Positions 47,862-58,496 of a stretch of DNA of 64,000 nt are shown piece by piece. The position numbers and the translations under genes were made by a program. Under the pieces are notes generated by a model. It saw nothing but the letters and a program-made list of their open reading frames with translations, did no database searches and was not told the DNA's origin. Source of the stretch: Syncephalis plumigaleata. Taxonomy: Eukaryota; Zoopagomycota; Zoopagomycetes; Zoopagales; Piptocephalidaceae. Where the stretch lies: the NCBI GenBank assembly GCA_025201365.1, contig JAIXMF010000006.1, positions 1,140,814-1,204,813 of the forward strand, written 5' to 3'. The first letter of the stretch is position 1; the number at the start of each line of letters is the position of its first letter.

Positions 47862-48784
47862 ATTGAGATTATAGTTGAGAGAATGGAACCGCGTTTGAAT
47901 AAATTGATGAGTTGTAGCGTGTAAATTGCCTAGGCTATTCCAGTAGATATTGAACTTGAAAGTATTAGGTGAGAATATATTATTGTGTGTGCCTATGAGT
48001 ATGAGATGATGATTACTATGGATAATGACAAAGAATTGCATTGCATTTATAGTGGATATTGATGAAGGGAGATGGAGCATATTGTCTAGTAATAACTAGT
48101 GGAATAAGCCCGTATAGGTTATGTAATCCAGTAAAATCACGCTGCCAAAAGTTGCCCAGTCCATTGCAAGTTCACTTTGATTGGTTTTGTTTGACCTTAA
48201 GTCAAGGCCTAATATCATACTATTAATGAATGTATGGAGTTCAGCTTGCCTGTCAATCGAGGCCTAACCTATTATACCCCCGTCATCCTTAGTATATTTC
48301 AGGTTTTCAACGCGTGATAAACAATACTGGATTAGATTCCTGTATATGTATCACAGACAGGAAACGTGATGGTTACGCTGTCAAGTTGTTCGCGCACAGT
48401 TCTTTTCTTTACCTCTAATGAACCATCATGTTGATTTGTACAACATCCTGTTACTTTGCTATGTGCGTGTATGTGCGTAGTGATTGCTAAAGCATGTTAC
48501 CAAAAAGGAATGATCTAGAACGATAGCAGTTTAAGGACGAGCTATCGAGTGTGATATTGGTCATTAATGAAAAGATGATATATAATGCCATGTTTATTGA
48601 ATGGTAATAGAGTAATACTAATATTCATACGGTAAATAATAATCACAGTGGTATCAACGTAATGGCTAATAGTAATAATGATAAATGACAAAAAATGCAC
48701 GTAACAATTATAGTAGAAGATAAAGAATAGATAAAAATGATTCAACTACTACAACTACTAATGCTAAGATTATCATTGATATGG
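47862..48784. other. Intergenic, no gene supported
   Basis: It holds the promoter of the DPBB gene and the 3' region of the kinase gene. AT-rich. A longer reading frame upstream of 47861 is non-conserved leader sequence. Confidence 0.4.
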
Positions 48785-51700
48785 TTATTCCTCCTCCTCT
48801 TCTTCTTCTTCTATAGTCATTGCTAGTGCTGATGTTGTTTTAGGTCGTAGCATGGAACGTGTGGATTGTTGTGTAGTACTAGTATCTGTATCACCACTAT
48901 TATTACTACTATTAGCAGTAGCAGTAGTAGTAGTAGTAGTAACATCATCCGTTTGCGTAGTAGGACTGGCATTGTTACTGTTGCCATGTTTCAACTCTTG
49001 TGGATGATTCACCATCATATCACGCTCATCAGATACAGCTGCAGAACGTACTACATTCAATAGATTACGTCGAGTGAGCATGGTATTGGCTGAGAATGCC
49101 TGAGATAGTGTTGATCTATTCGGTGATGTAGCAAGTTTCCACGAAGGTAATGGCACTGTTGCCACTGAGTCTGGTGTACTGGTGGAAACTATTGGTACTG
49201 GTGAGGCAGGAGGTGACAAAGCAGGGCTTGTGTTATTAATAGTTGATTCATTAGAATGTTCGGTGCCATTAGCCGAGTCAACTGATGGTACAGTCCGGTT
49301 ACCGTATCATTTCGATTAGTATCGCCAATGATCCATTAACACCATTCAGAACGAGATTTGACTTGTTCTTCAAACTACTTCGCTTAGTGTGTCGTTCGCT
49401 TTCACTTCTAGTTAGACCTGTAGCCTTATAGCATCCTTGTCGTCATTAGTCATGGTTGCCGGCATTGGATGGCTGCTCGCGGCAAATGCTCGTCGATGTT
49501 CCTCGGCCACTCCTCGTAGATCGCCTATACTGCGTGATCTTGGATCTTTGGCTTTAGTGTGCATATTAGGACTGCCAATGCCGTAATCCTTGGATGAATG
49601 ACGAACATGGATTGAAGGCACGCCAGATGACGATTTCTGCGTATCTCGTCCGGATGGTGCTTTCGCGGATGATGTGGTAAAGGCGGTGCATCCTGCGCCA
49701 TTTGGGCCATTTCACGTGCACGCTGCGTCAATGTCGGATCGGATGACCATTGCTGCCAGCGATGACGCTCTGGACTTCGCTCTTTACTGCCGATGCCAGT
49801 GCCACGACGGCGTAAATCGCGAAATAGCGTACTAAGTCTATTGGGTGAACGGGAGCGTCTCTCCTTTTCGCGTGTAGTATTGTTTAATGATTCTGTGGGG
49901 TGTTCTATCATACCATCATTATCACCATTAGTGTTAGATGACGACGACGCTGCCTGATGATGATGATGATGATTACCATTGACTAATGCTGATGCACCAT
50001 TACCATTCGTGCTATTTTGCGTATTGGTCGACGATGAAGTAAAGGAAAGCCATGGAAGTGACATTTTCCGTAATGCACTATCAACGCTATGCGGTGGTGG
50101 CGGTGCTGCAGGTGGCGGTGGTGATGACGATGTAGCCGTCATATCTCAACACGGATAGGTCATCGGGATTAGAGCGATTGAAACGTGTCATTAATGTCGG
50201 TCCGTTGGATGTACCATCGTTCTTGGTCGTGCCACGTAGTTGCGGTGCAGTTCTCGCGTTGTTTGCCGCCATAACTAATGCATTATTACGTCGTCGTAAT
50301 CGAGTGGATAGAATGTGGTAAAGCGCTGTCAATGAGTCACACGCATCCTGACGTACTGATCGTTCCATGGCTTTGGTATTGATACCAACTCGATGCAGCA
50401 TAGTCATTAGCTCTCCTTCCTCGAGACTATCCGTCGATGATCGTGCACTACCGCTACCACCATTGCTCATGCTTGATAGAACTGGTGTTACATGCAGATG
50501 ATCGGTATGTGTGTTAGGTGCACTTCCTTTACGTTGTGGCACTGCACGTATATGTGGCATGGATTGCGCAAATGATTGTGCGAGTGTGACAGCGCTGTTG
50601 GTGCTTAGCTGGTCTAATGAACGTCCACCACTTCCACTGCCGTATCCATTTGCATAGGGCGAGTTAGACTGGACAGTCGGTGATTTTGGCAGTGATTCAG
50701 GCCTCGTTTCCTCATCAGCTTCGGTGTCAGTACACGGAATAGCCATGGATGTGCTAGGATACGCTCTATGTCAACACGATCCTTGGCACGAACTTGAAGC
50801 ATGGCCTTGAGTAAATTGGCCGCCTCTGCATCAAGGAAATCAAATAAACCACAAGCATTAATGTCATTAGTAAAGTGTAGGCTTCCCTTTATGATTCCAA
50901 TCAATCACTACCGGGATCTATATCATCGGGGATAATGTATTCTCCAAGTACAATTTTTCTATTCGTATGTACCGGATCATCTTCGTCAAATGGTAGTCGT
51001 CCGCATAATAGTGTATATAAAATAACGCCTAATGACCAAATATCCGCCTCTATAGTATTGTCATTATCATTACGGTTATTACTAATGTATACTAGTTGAT
51101 TGAGTCATTTACCAGGACCGCTATAGCGTTGGCCACTAATCATCTCTGGTGCTGCGTATGCCATCGATCCACAATAGGATTCGAGCATACGTCGTTGGTC
51201 AAATCACGCGTGAATCCAAAATCAATCAACTTTACATCTAGTTGATCGTCTAAAAGTATGTTTTCTAATTTCAAATCACTAATCATAGGGTAATTCAAAA
51301 GGTAAGTCGACATTTCATATTCTATTAGATTGCTTTTCCATAATCACTAGCAGCAAATGCTCGCACTACCTACCGATGAACAAGATTACGTCGATGCAAT
51401 ACGCTACCGCGTCTGCCGTTTGTCTAAACCATTTACGGGTATCGCCCAAAGTAGGCCGTCCTACTTTGTTCACCCATAATAACAAGTCGCCACGTGAGGC
51501 ATATTCCATAGCCAAATATATCTTTGACTCGGTCGTTAATAGCTCGTACAGTCGAACGATATGCGGATGATTGAGTCGTCGCCAGTGTTCTACCTCGCGT
51601 ACCACGGCATGCGCGTGTGTTTTCTCGATCACCTTCAACGCCACCTGCACATACATACACACCACGCGCACACATGCATGCAAGTAATAAAGCATATGAG

Positions 51701-52116
51701 TTACCTCCTGAACATATATATATATATATATACTAAGCATGTATTCATGATGATCTCCTTACCTGATGGCCAGTGAGTGCATGAATAGCTAATTTAATTT
51801 TACCAAAGGATCCTATTATCATAACAAGCAGTTAGATTGTGCTATGGCGGAGGATGCAATCGGCACTTGCTGATAATAACCGACTCGACATACCTTGTCC
51901 AATGGTTTTCTCTAACATATACGTTCCAACACATTTGGGTGTCTTGGAGACCAGCTCCTGATAGAGCTCCTATATTGTCATATTCAAATGATAGAGGAAC
52001 CAGTCCGTTCGGTCAGTTAAAGCGAATATAGAGGAGAAAACGCTCCGCTCGCTTACTTGTACACGTTGCAGGTCTTGACGCTGCTGCGCTCCTTTTTTCC
52101 TCTGTAGAATATTCAT
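48785..52116 (-). CDS. CAMK/AMPK-like Ser/Thr protein kinase (several frame breaks)
   Basis: It begins MNILQRKKGAQQRQDLQRVQ and then YMLEKTIGQG|SFGKIKLAIHALTGHQ|VALKVIEK (glycine loop and catalytic Lys). Next come HPHIVRLYELLTTESKIYLA and MEYASRGDLLLWV, then R|DLKLENILLDDQLDVKLIDF plus GFTRDL (catalytic loop and DFG). APEMISGQRY and EADIWSLGVILYTLLCGRLP follow, and IERILAHPWLF closes the kinase domain. The long C-terminal region is Ser/Pro/Asn/His-rich and disordered, with an acidic end. At least seven one-base losses are needed to keep it open (near 51395, 51200, 50725, 50150, 49640 and two in 49220-49420). The density is higher than in other genes, so a decaying gene is a weaker alternative to poor local sequence. 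It may be a KIN/MARK- or Gin4-like kinase; the subfamily is unproven. Confidence 0.78.
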
Positions 52117-53167
52117 GGTTTTGGCGACTATTTGATATAAGAGTTTATAGCATATATGCTAACGTATAACAACTACAGTAGCTGATACTATTACTGCGGC
52201 TACGGCTACTATTACGACTACTACTACAGTGACGATAATACGGCAAGTATAAAACGAGAAAGGAAAGGAAAGGAAAAAAGGTGTGGTGTTTAGGAATGGA
52301 AGGAGAATGTGAGAGCGCGTGCGATGATACACAACTAGTAATGATAAATCCTACACTCTGCTCTGCTCTGCTCTACTCTCCGTGATGCCGGTAAGAATGC
52401 AGGTACAGTAATAATAGCAATAGAATAAGATTTACAAGCAAAGAAAAAGGACTAGAAGGTCAAGGTGAGGATAGTAGCGCAATGTATAGCACGTGGATTG
52501 CTGTTCGGTGACCCAGTGCAAGAAGAATGTGTAAGTATGCTGCGTGGTGATGATAATGTTGATAGTGGTAGTGGTGTGTAATTGTAGATGAAGGGAAAAG
52601 GTGTAGCCGTGAAGGAAATGAACCAGATGGCGCTAATTATAAACGCACTACTTTGGTTTTACCTGCGTAAGCACGCATTAATACCAGCCAAGCAGTATGC
52701 GTGTGCGTGTGTGTGTCCGTTATTATTTGCTTTATTGCGACAAGGCCAAGCACAAGCCAACGTGCAAAGACGAAGGTCAATCCGGTTTATAGGAGATATA
52801 CTCGTCTATGACAGTGGTGAACTACAAGATAGATACGGCCAAGTGATATGAAATGATACGAGGGAAGATGGCATAAAGAATAACGGTAACGATAACAATA
52901 AAAAATGGACCAAATAACAACTACAGCAGTAGCTGCATGTATAACAAAGGCAGCCATTCACTGTACTCGCATTAAGCAACTTGGTAATTCGTTGGTAGAC
53001 CAGCGTTCATTATTAATGTACAAATCTACCAGCTACACATACAAGCATGCTCATTTTGGATTAAAGAGTCTTAAGGCTTCCACGCGTGATACAACCGTAT
53101 GTAGTAGCGTAACATGAGACATTCAGGGTTTTCTTTGTTTCAAGTGTGATATTCGAGATTACCATCA
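52117..53167. other. Intergenic: kinase leader and unassigned sequence
   Basis: Positions 52240-52600 are purine-rich on +, the leader of the kinase gene, with a TCTGC repeat at about 52357-52378. Open frames at 52588-52851 and 52905-53117 have no recognisable domain. Confidence 0.4.
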
Positions 53168-53232
53168 ATAGATTATTTATTAATAAGAACAAAAGTTAAT
53201 GACTAACAGCGCTAATCGGTTGGAAAACCCTG
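53168..53232 (+). repeat. Terminal-repeat family copy C
   Basis: TTATTAATAAGAACAAAAGT then TAATGACTAACAGCG, ending GGTTGGAAAACCCTG followed by TA. It lies 45 bp beyond the 3' end of the membrane-protein gene at 53277. Subfamily partner of copy D. Confidence 0.55.
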
Positions 53233-53276
53233 TAGTTTATTATTTTGCTACTAGAATGAGTATGACTATCAAGAAG

Positions 53277-54403
53277 CTATTCCTTCTTTTCCTTTTCTAC
53301 AGAACGCCGTCCTTCCTCGAACACAGCATCTCGTAGATAGCCAGTGTATATGCCAAGGAGTACGAAGAACGTAGTCAATAGCGTGAACAGACAAAGGAAA
53401 AAAGCCAAACGTGGCGTAATAAATCCATCAGCGGTGAATCCAGTGGGTCGAACACTCTCCTCTAAACTGGTATAAGGATTTATATATCCTTTACCATCAT
53501 ACCATCTAATTATAGGATAGACGGTCAGTATTTAGCATAGGAAAGAATCATCCACAACAAGCTTACTTGACCGGGACCATGATCGTGTAGAACTCGTTAA
53601 GCTTAGGAACTTCCCACGATCATTTACTATTTTGTTTCAATAGGTTGATTTACCAATGCATCAGCCAACTATCCTGCATTCATATGCTCGTAATACCATC
53701 AACATACCTGGATAACCAGCACCACCTATAATCAAGCCATTTTGAACGTGAAATGTCATATGTAAATTGCTCGAAAGGTAAAGTGCCTTATTCTTGAAAT
53801 AGCCATTAAACAATAGCGGGAACGTAACATGACGATCCGTGTCGAGTCGATTGACCGGTAGTCGACATTGTATCATTTCTAGACCATATAAGCAATAAAT
53901 ACACGTCATGAATCCATTGCTTTGCTCTAGCATTCCTCTACTAGATAAGCGACTTACTTGAACCGTGTATAACCCGAGCCATATAGGCCATCATCTTGAC
54001 ATCCATAACCCAGGTGCATGCTCGCATCTCATCATTGCCAAACTCAAGGTTAAATGGCTCATGTGTCTATACGTGTATTAATGTGTTTTGTGTGCGTGTT
54101 TGTTTGTGTTTTAGTAAGCAACATCGTGAATATGAATGGTATCAACAAGTAGCATCGCCTACCTCGAGACAAATGGGAAGTGGCTGCCACGTAGGCTCCA
54201 CGTCAGTTGCATAGTTAATGAAACATTCAGGTTGGACAATATCCCCTCGTTGGAATTCTAACGTTTGTCATAGTCTTATGAATTACAAAGCACATTCATC
54301 TACCAATACTACAGGCGAGTACGTTACCTAGACGCTCTGAGTTGTTTGGGGTATTATCGTCAGAGGACGGCGTGCTAGCTTGTTCTGTAGCGGGTTTGGA
54401 CAT
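53277..54403 (-). CDS. Unidentified single-pass membrane protein (one frame break)
   Basis: About six exons. The start MSKPATEQASTPSSDDNTPN is hydrophilic. Middle exons encode a soluble, beta-rich region with cysteines: FQRGDIVQPECFINYATDVE, FNLEFGNDEMRACTWVMDVK, RLPVNRLDTDRHVTFPLLFN and LHMTFHVQNGLIIGGAGYPG. The C-terminus has LNEFYTIMVPVK, a linker, a transmembrane helix (AFFLCLFTLLTTFFVLLGIY) and a short charged tail EEGRRSVEKEKKE. One base seems missing at about 53605. Without a signal peptide and with the single helix near the end, topology is unclear. I do not recognise a family; Atg27- or TMEM231-like lumenal proteins were considered but the motifs do not match. Confidence 0.6.
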
Positions 54404-55051
54404 TGTATTAGTAATGAAGGTAATACACACGACAAGAACAGGAATTACGAAGTAAAACAGGCGAGGATAAGGGAACTAGAGGAAACACTGGAATACACGA
54501 GCAATTGCTTGTGGAGTTATTCAAATGTAAAAGAGAGGGCGTATGTTAATGGTCAAAGTAAGGCGATAGTGGGAAGATCTAATGTCTAAATCATTCTCAG
54601 TTTATAATTTCATTTATTGTGGTAATTTGAAATACAGCTGTTTATTCGTATAAAGATTGCAAGCGATACGAAACAGTCACCATTCGTATTGATATGTTAC
54701 TATCAAACATGAAGATGCGTAAATACAGAATAATATTAGTAATAGTAGTAATAATGCATTATTAATACATTAATTGTATGGTGTATTCTCACATGCTACA
54801 ATCAATTGCTGTTCAAATTGTCAAACAGGGGCGCATCCTCCACGTCAATGGAATTAGACACTGGTGCAACCATGGGGATCTTGAACGGTAACGTCATCCA
54901 ACCTATAAAATGCCATCACTCGTTTACTCGTTGGTAATAACATATCACTCCACTTTGCTTCTCTCTTTGCTTAACTACCTCTTCTCTATCTGTCTGCTTG
55001 CCTGTCTGCCTGCTTGTCTATCTGACTGTTTATCTATCTGTTTACTTAACC
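54404..55051. other. Intergenic, promoter of methyltransferase A
   Basis: AT-rich, with pyrimidine-rich CTG(C/T) repeats at about 54985-55045 immediately before the start codon. No gene was seen. Confidence 0.4.
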
Positions 55052-56068
55052 ATGACTATTGGCACCGAAAACACTGCCCAATCACTGGCTAACCGATTCC
55101 AGGGCAATACACGTGGGTACAATTATTGTATGGCAAGATTCCACTTGCACTCTGCTAACAACATACTACGTAAACCGTTTTTGTTTAGGTGAGGAGCTTA
55201 TTGCTCGTTACGTATTCGAACATGCCAAGGCTGGCGATGCCGACAGTGTTGTCAAGGCCATGGATGCCTATGCTCGTCAAAGTGAAGAGCACTACATGTT
55301 TGTAGGTGATGACAAGGGTCCTATCGTTGACGAGGTCATTCGCAAGCACAAGCCAAAGGTTTCCTTCGAGTTGGGCACCTATTGCGGTTATAGCGCAGTA
55401 CGCTTTGGCAAGCTTGCCAGCGACCTGACATCTGGTGCCAAGTATTACGCATTCGAGTATAATCCAACCTATTTGGAAATTGCCAAAGAGGTAAGATAGC
55501 AATTGAAATGCTGCATTGCTATTATTATTATTATATGTTACTAATACGTCCATTATGATATGATAATCCTATTACAATTTTAACTAGATTGTCAACTTTG
55601 CTGGTTTATCCCATGTAGTTGAGGTAAATACTAGACATGCTTCACTTCTATTGCTTCTATAGTCTAACTCGACATCATTTGTTGATATAGTTTACGCAAG
55701 GCGCGTTTAACGAAAAGCTGAACGATTTCTTGGCCGCCCATCCCGAAGTAAAGCAGATTGATTTGCTTCATCGATCACGTTAAAAGCCTTTACCTTTCCG
55801 ATTTGAAGCTCATGGAGGAAAAAATTGGTTGTAAAGGTAATTAGATTCACGTGCTTCTTCTTAGTATGCATGTCACTTACCTATTGCGTTGTTAGAACAC
55901 GGTGATTGTAGGGACAACATACTCTATCCCGGTGCACCGGACTACTACGACTATGTCAAGAACAGTCCCAACTACAGCACTGTGCTTCATGATTCGAATC
56001 TCGAGTATCGCGAGGAGGTTGAAGATGCAGTTGCCATTAGCGTTCGTCTATATATAGGTAGCACATAG
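55052..56068 (+). CDS. Catechol O-methyltransferase-like enzyme A (one frame break)
   Basis: Five exons. MTIGTENTAQSLANRFQGNT leads to EELIARYVFEHAKAG, then AMDAYARQSEEHYMFVGDDK. The SAM motif I is SFELGTYCGYSAVRFGKLA, followed by YYAFEYNPTYLEIAKE and FAGLSHVVE. Next are FNEKLNDFLAAHPEVKQIDL, LKLMEEKIGCK and a metal-site/PGAPDYYDYV block with DN. This order matches COMT, which methylates catechols using SAM and Mg2+. About two bases appear missing at about 55766 (T run), giving a false stop before the LFIDHVK (metal Asp) stretch. It forms a tail-to-tail pair with the paralogue at 56243. Confidence 0.85.
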
Positions 56069-56242
56069 TTATAGTAATAAATCCACATTATGATGTATTA
56101 CAACAAATATAAACTTGCTATTTCATATGGATACACTACAATGACAGATGGACACTAGGCAATATAGGATATGGTTTGTTTATTTATCTATTCACTTAGC
56201 GTTTATTCATATCAATACAGAGTAGCTTACCATTCCTCTATG

Positions 56243-57241
56243 CTACTGATAAATGCTTATAGCAATAACATCTCGTATAGTCTCGTTGTATTCGAGCGAT
56301 ACATTGTAGAGTATCGTATAGTATTTCGAGCAGTTTAAAACATAGTCACGGTATTCAGGTGCTCCTGGAAATTTTATATTATCAGCAATGATCAGCGTGT
56401 CCTGTATATATTGATATTGGTATTGATATTGATATACGTTAGACGACCAATCTTTCCTAGTACTATATGATGTATGCTACGACCTAGTAGATGCAAGTAC
56501 TTACTCTTGCTAGCAACCTTTTCTGCTCTAATAGCTTCAAATCGGGCACGTAGCGATTCTTTATATGATCGATTAGTACGAAATCAGCCTGCTTCACCTC
56601 TGGATGCTTATTCAGAAAGCCGGGCAATTTATCATTGAAAGTGCCCTCGATAATCTAATGATCGATAGTAAGCTATATTGCTCATAGCTCATTCATTTCT
56701 GACATCAATGTTATCGTTACCTTGACTATATCGGATAATCCGGCAAATTCTATTAGCTTTGTAGATGACATCATAAGTATTAGAGATGATGGTCAGGCTG
56801 CCTCTCTGTATTATTATTTACCTGACTGGCAATCCTCGCGAATGCTGGATTCGACTCGAACGTGTAATACTTTACATCGCAGGCCAGCTTACGCATTAGA
56901 TTAGCAAATCTTATCGCACTATAGCCGCAATAGGTGCCCAGCTCAATGGCTATTCTTGGTGTATTCTCGCGAATTGCATCGTCTATTATGGCACCTTTCT
57001 TATCGCCAATGAACATACAAACTCATTGCTATTATATCCAAAATAGTCCATGGCCTGAATAACGCTGTCGGGATCATTTCGCGTTGCATTAGCCAGGACA
57101 TAATTCAATATCCTGTCCTCACCTATGACACTACATCGTAAGTACGAGCACAACGACAAATATAATGCATAGATACTCACGCATATCGCCATAAACGCTA
57201 TCCTTTCCTGCTAGCGATTTGGTGTCAGCAGAAAGAGGCAT
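56243..57241 (-). CDS. Catechol O-methyltransferase-like enzyme B (one frame break)
   Basis: Same exon plan as paralogue A. It starts MPLSADTKSLAGKDSVYGDM, then EDRILNYVLANATRNDPDSV and FIGDKKGAIIDDAIRENTPR. SAM motif I is IAIELGTYCGYSAIRFANL, followed by YYTFESNPAFARIASQ, LIEFAGLSDIV, GTFNDKLPGFLNKHPEVKQA plus DFVLIDHIKNRY (metal-binding Asp-His). The end is IIADNIKFPGAPEYRDYV and a short tail ISIYQ. One base seems missing near 57010, before MFIGDKKG. Intron positions are shared with copy A, so the pair arose by duplication and inversion. Substrate unknown. Confidence 0.85.
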
Positions 57242-57383
57242 ATTTTAATGAATAAATAAAATAATAATAAAAGACAAGCAAGACTAAAAAGAAAGCATCA
57301 AATATTTCAATTAGAATTAGAATGATACGCGGTAACAATGACTATATATATACACACCATGCCTTTGTCGACATTAATGAACG

Positions 57384-57539
57384 TCATGCAAAGCGGCGAT
57401 ACATTCCATTATTGACTGGTTGATCCATAATAACCAGCCACTCTCTACCTTGGACAGCCTTGAAATGCCGAAAAACAGGATAGCATAAACCACACCAATC
57501 ACACTGCCATTTCACTGGTTCTTCTATACTGGTCGTCAT
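57384..57539 (-). CDS. Small CxxC-x-C hypothetical protein or exon
   Basis: A 51-residue frame MTTSIEEPVKWQCDWCGLCY, then VFRHFKAVQGREWLVIMDQP and a stop after YRRFA. The Cys pattern WQCDWCGLC suggests a small zinc ribbon. The codon content looks protein-like, but no neighbouring exon was found. It may be a short gene or a stranded exon. Confidence 0.35.
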   Translation of the reverse strand: MTTSIEEPVKWQCDWCGLCYPVFRHFKAVQGREWLVIMDQPVNNGMYRRFA

Positions 57540-57808
57540 ATTTACATGCATTACCTGCATCGCATGCACCAATGGATTCGTATTTGTTTTCTATTGGTGC
57601 TATGAAGAATGCTTTCGTGCAAACTATTACGAATAAAAAGTAGAATAAATGCCGAGCTAGCAATATAGTATTCCACGTTCAGTTCATTAAAGAGTACTGC
57701 GTTACACATCGATGTAAACGGCAACAGCCTGGTTTAAAAATGAAACACCATTGTGTAATCACATAACCGAGAATATGCTCGTCAATAAAAATACAATAAA
57801 ATTGAAGC

Positions 57809-57813
57809 AAAAA
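57809..57813 (-). terminator. Pol III oligo-T terminator
   Basis: Five consecutive T on the minus strand just downstream of the tRNA 3' end. Confidence 0.7.
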
Positions 57814-57816
57814 GAA

Positions 57817-57898
57817 TGATCAGAGTGGGATTCGAACCCACGCCTCCGAAGAGATTACGGCCTTAACGTAACGCCTTAGACCACTCGGCCATCTGACC
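57817..57898 (-). tRNA. tRNA-Leu (anticodon AAG)
   Basis: It folds as a class II tRNA. Acceptor GGTCAGA pairs with TCTGATC. The D arm is GGCCGAGTGGTCTAAGGC. The anticodon stem is TTACG/CGTAA with loop TTAAGGC (AAG). There is a variable arm CTCTTCGGAG, and T arm GTGGG-TTCGAAT-CCCAC. No intron. A/B box sequences are canonical. A T5 terminator follows on the minus strand (A run at 57809-57813 on +). Confidence 0.96.
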
Positions 57899-57906
57899 TC
57901 CATGAA

Positions 57907-58406
57907 TGTAATCCGCTCCTGTGATATATGAACTTCACAGTAGGATTTCCTCACTTTAACGAATCTCCACCTAGATTTGATCACGTGATGATACACTTGC
58001 TCATTATTACGTCAGGATCTATAACGATCACCCACTCGCCTCTTATTCCCTTACACAAACAATCAACAACCACCCGACGATTCAACATAAAGTAGCATTC
58101 GCCATGCTACGCTTCCCGCTCATCAACAAGTACTACGCGAACTAGTACATCTTCGACTAACTCGGCAAAGATGCGCTGTAGCAAACTCACATCTACTGCT
58201 GGTACCTCTTTACATTCATAGCTGTTCTAGCTATATAAGCGTACTTACATTTATACGAAATAAAGACATTATCTTATCACACACTTACTCATCGAACAAT
58301 ACCCTCTACTCTACAATTCTCTCAACTTATCATAGTGTCTTATCTTAACACGAGCTCTCGAATCTATCGTAACATTATTTCAGGCAGAACAAATTGCCGC
58401 GTTACA
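57907..58406 (+). repeat. 5' LTR
   Basis: 500 bp, TG...CA. It contains a CTATATAAGC TATA box (about 58231) and an AAATAAAG polyadenylation-like signal (about 58257), marking the U3-R border. Confidence 0.95.
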
Positions 58407-58409
58407 ATT

Positions 58410-58430
58410 TTGGTGCTCACTACAGGGAGT
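58410..58430 (+). other. Candidate primer-binding site
   Basis: TTGGTGCTCACTACAGGGA begins four bases after the LTR. TGG at its start fits a tRNA 3' CCA primer; which tRNA is not determined. Confidence 0.5.
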
Positions 58431-58496
58431 TCTTCTAGCTAAGACTAAGACATTTATTTTTCATATTTTAGTTACATTTCTACATCAAGTATCGCA

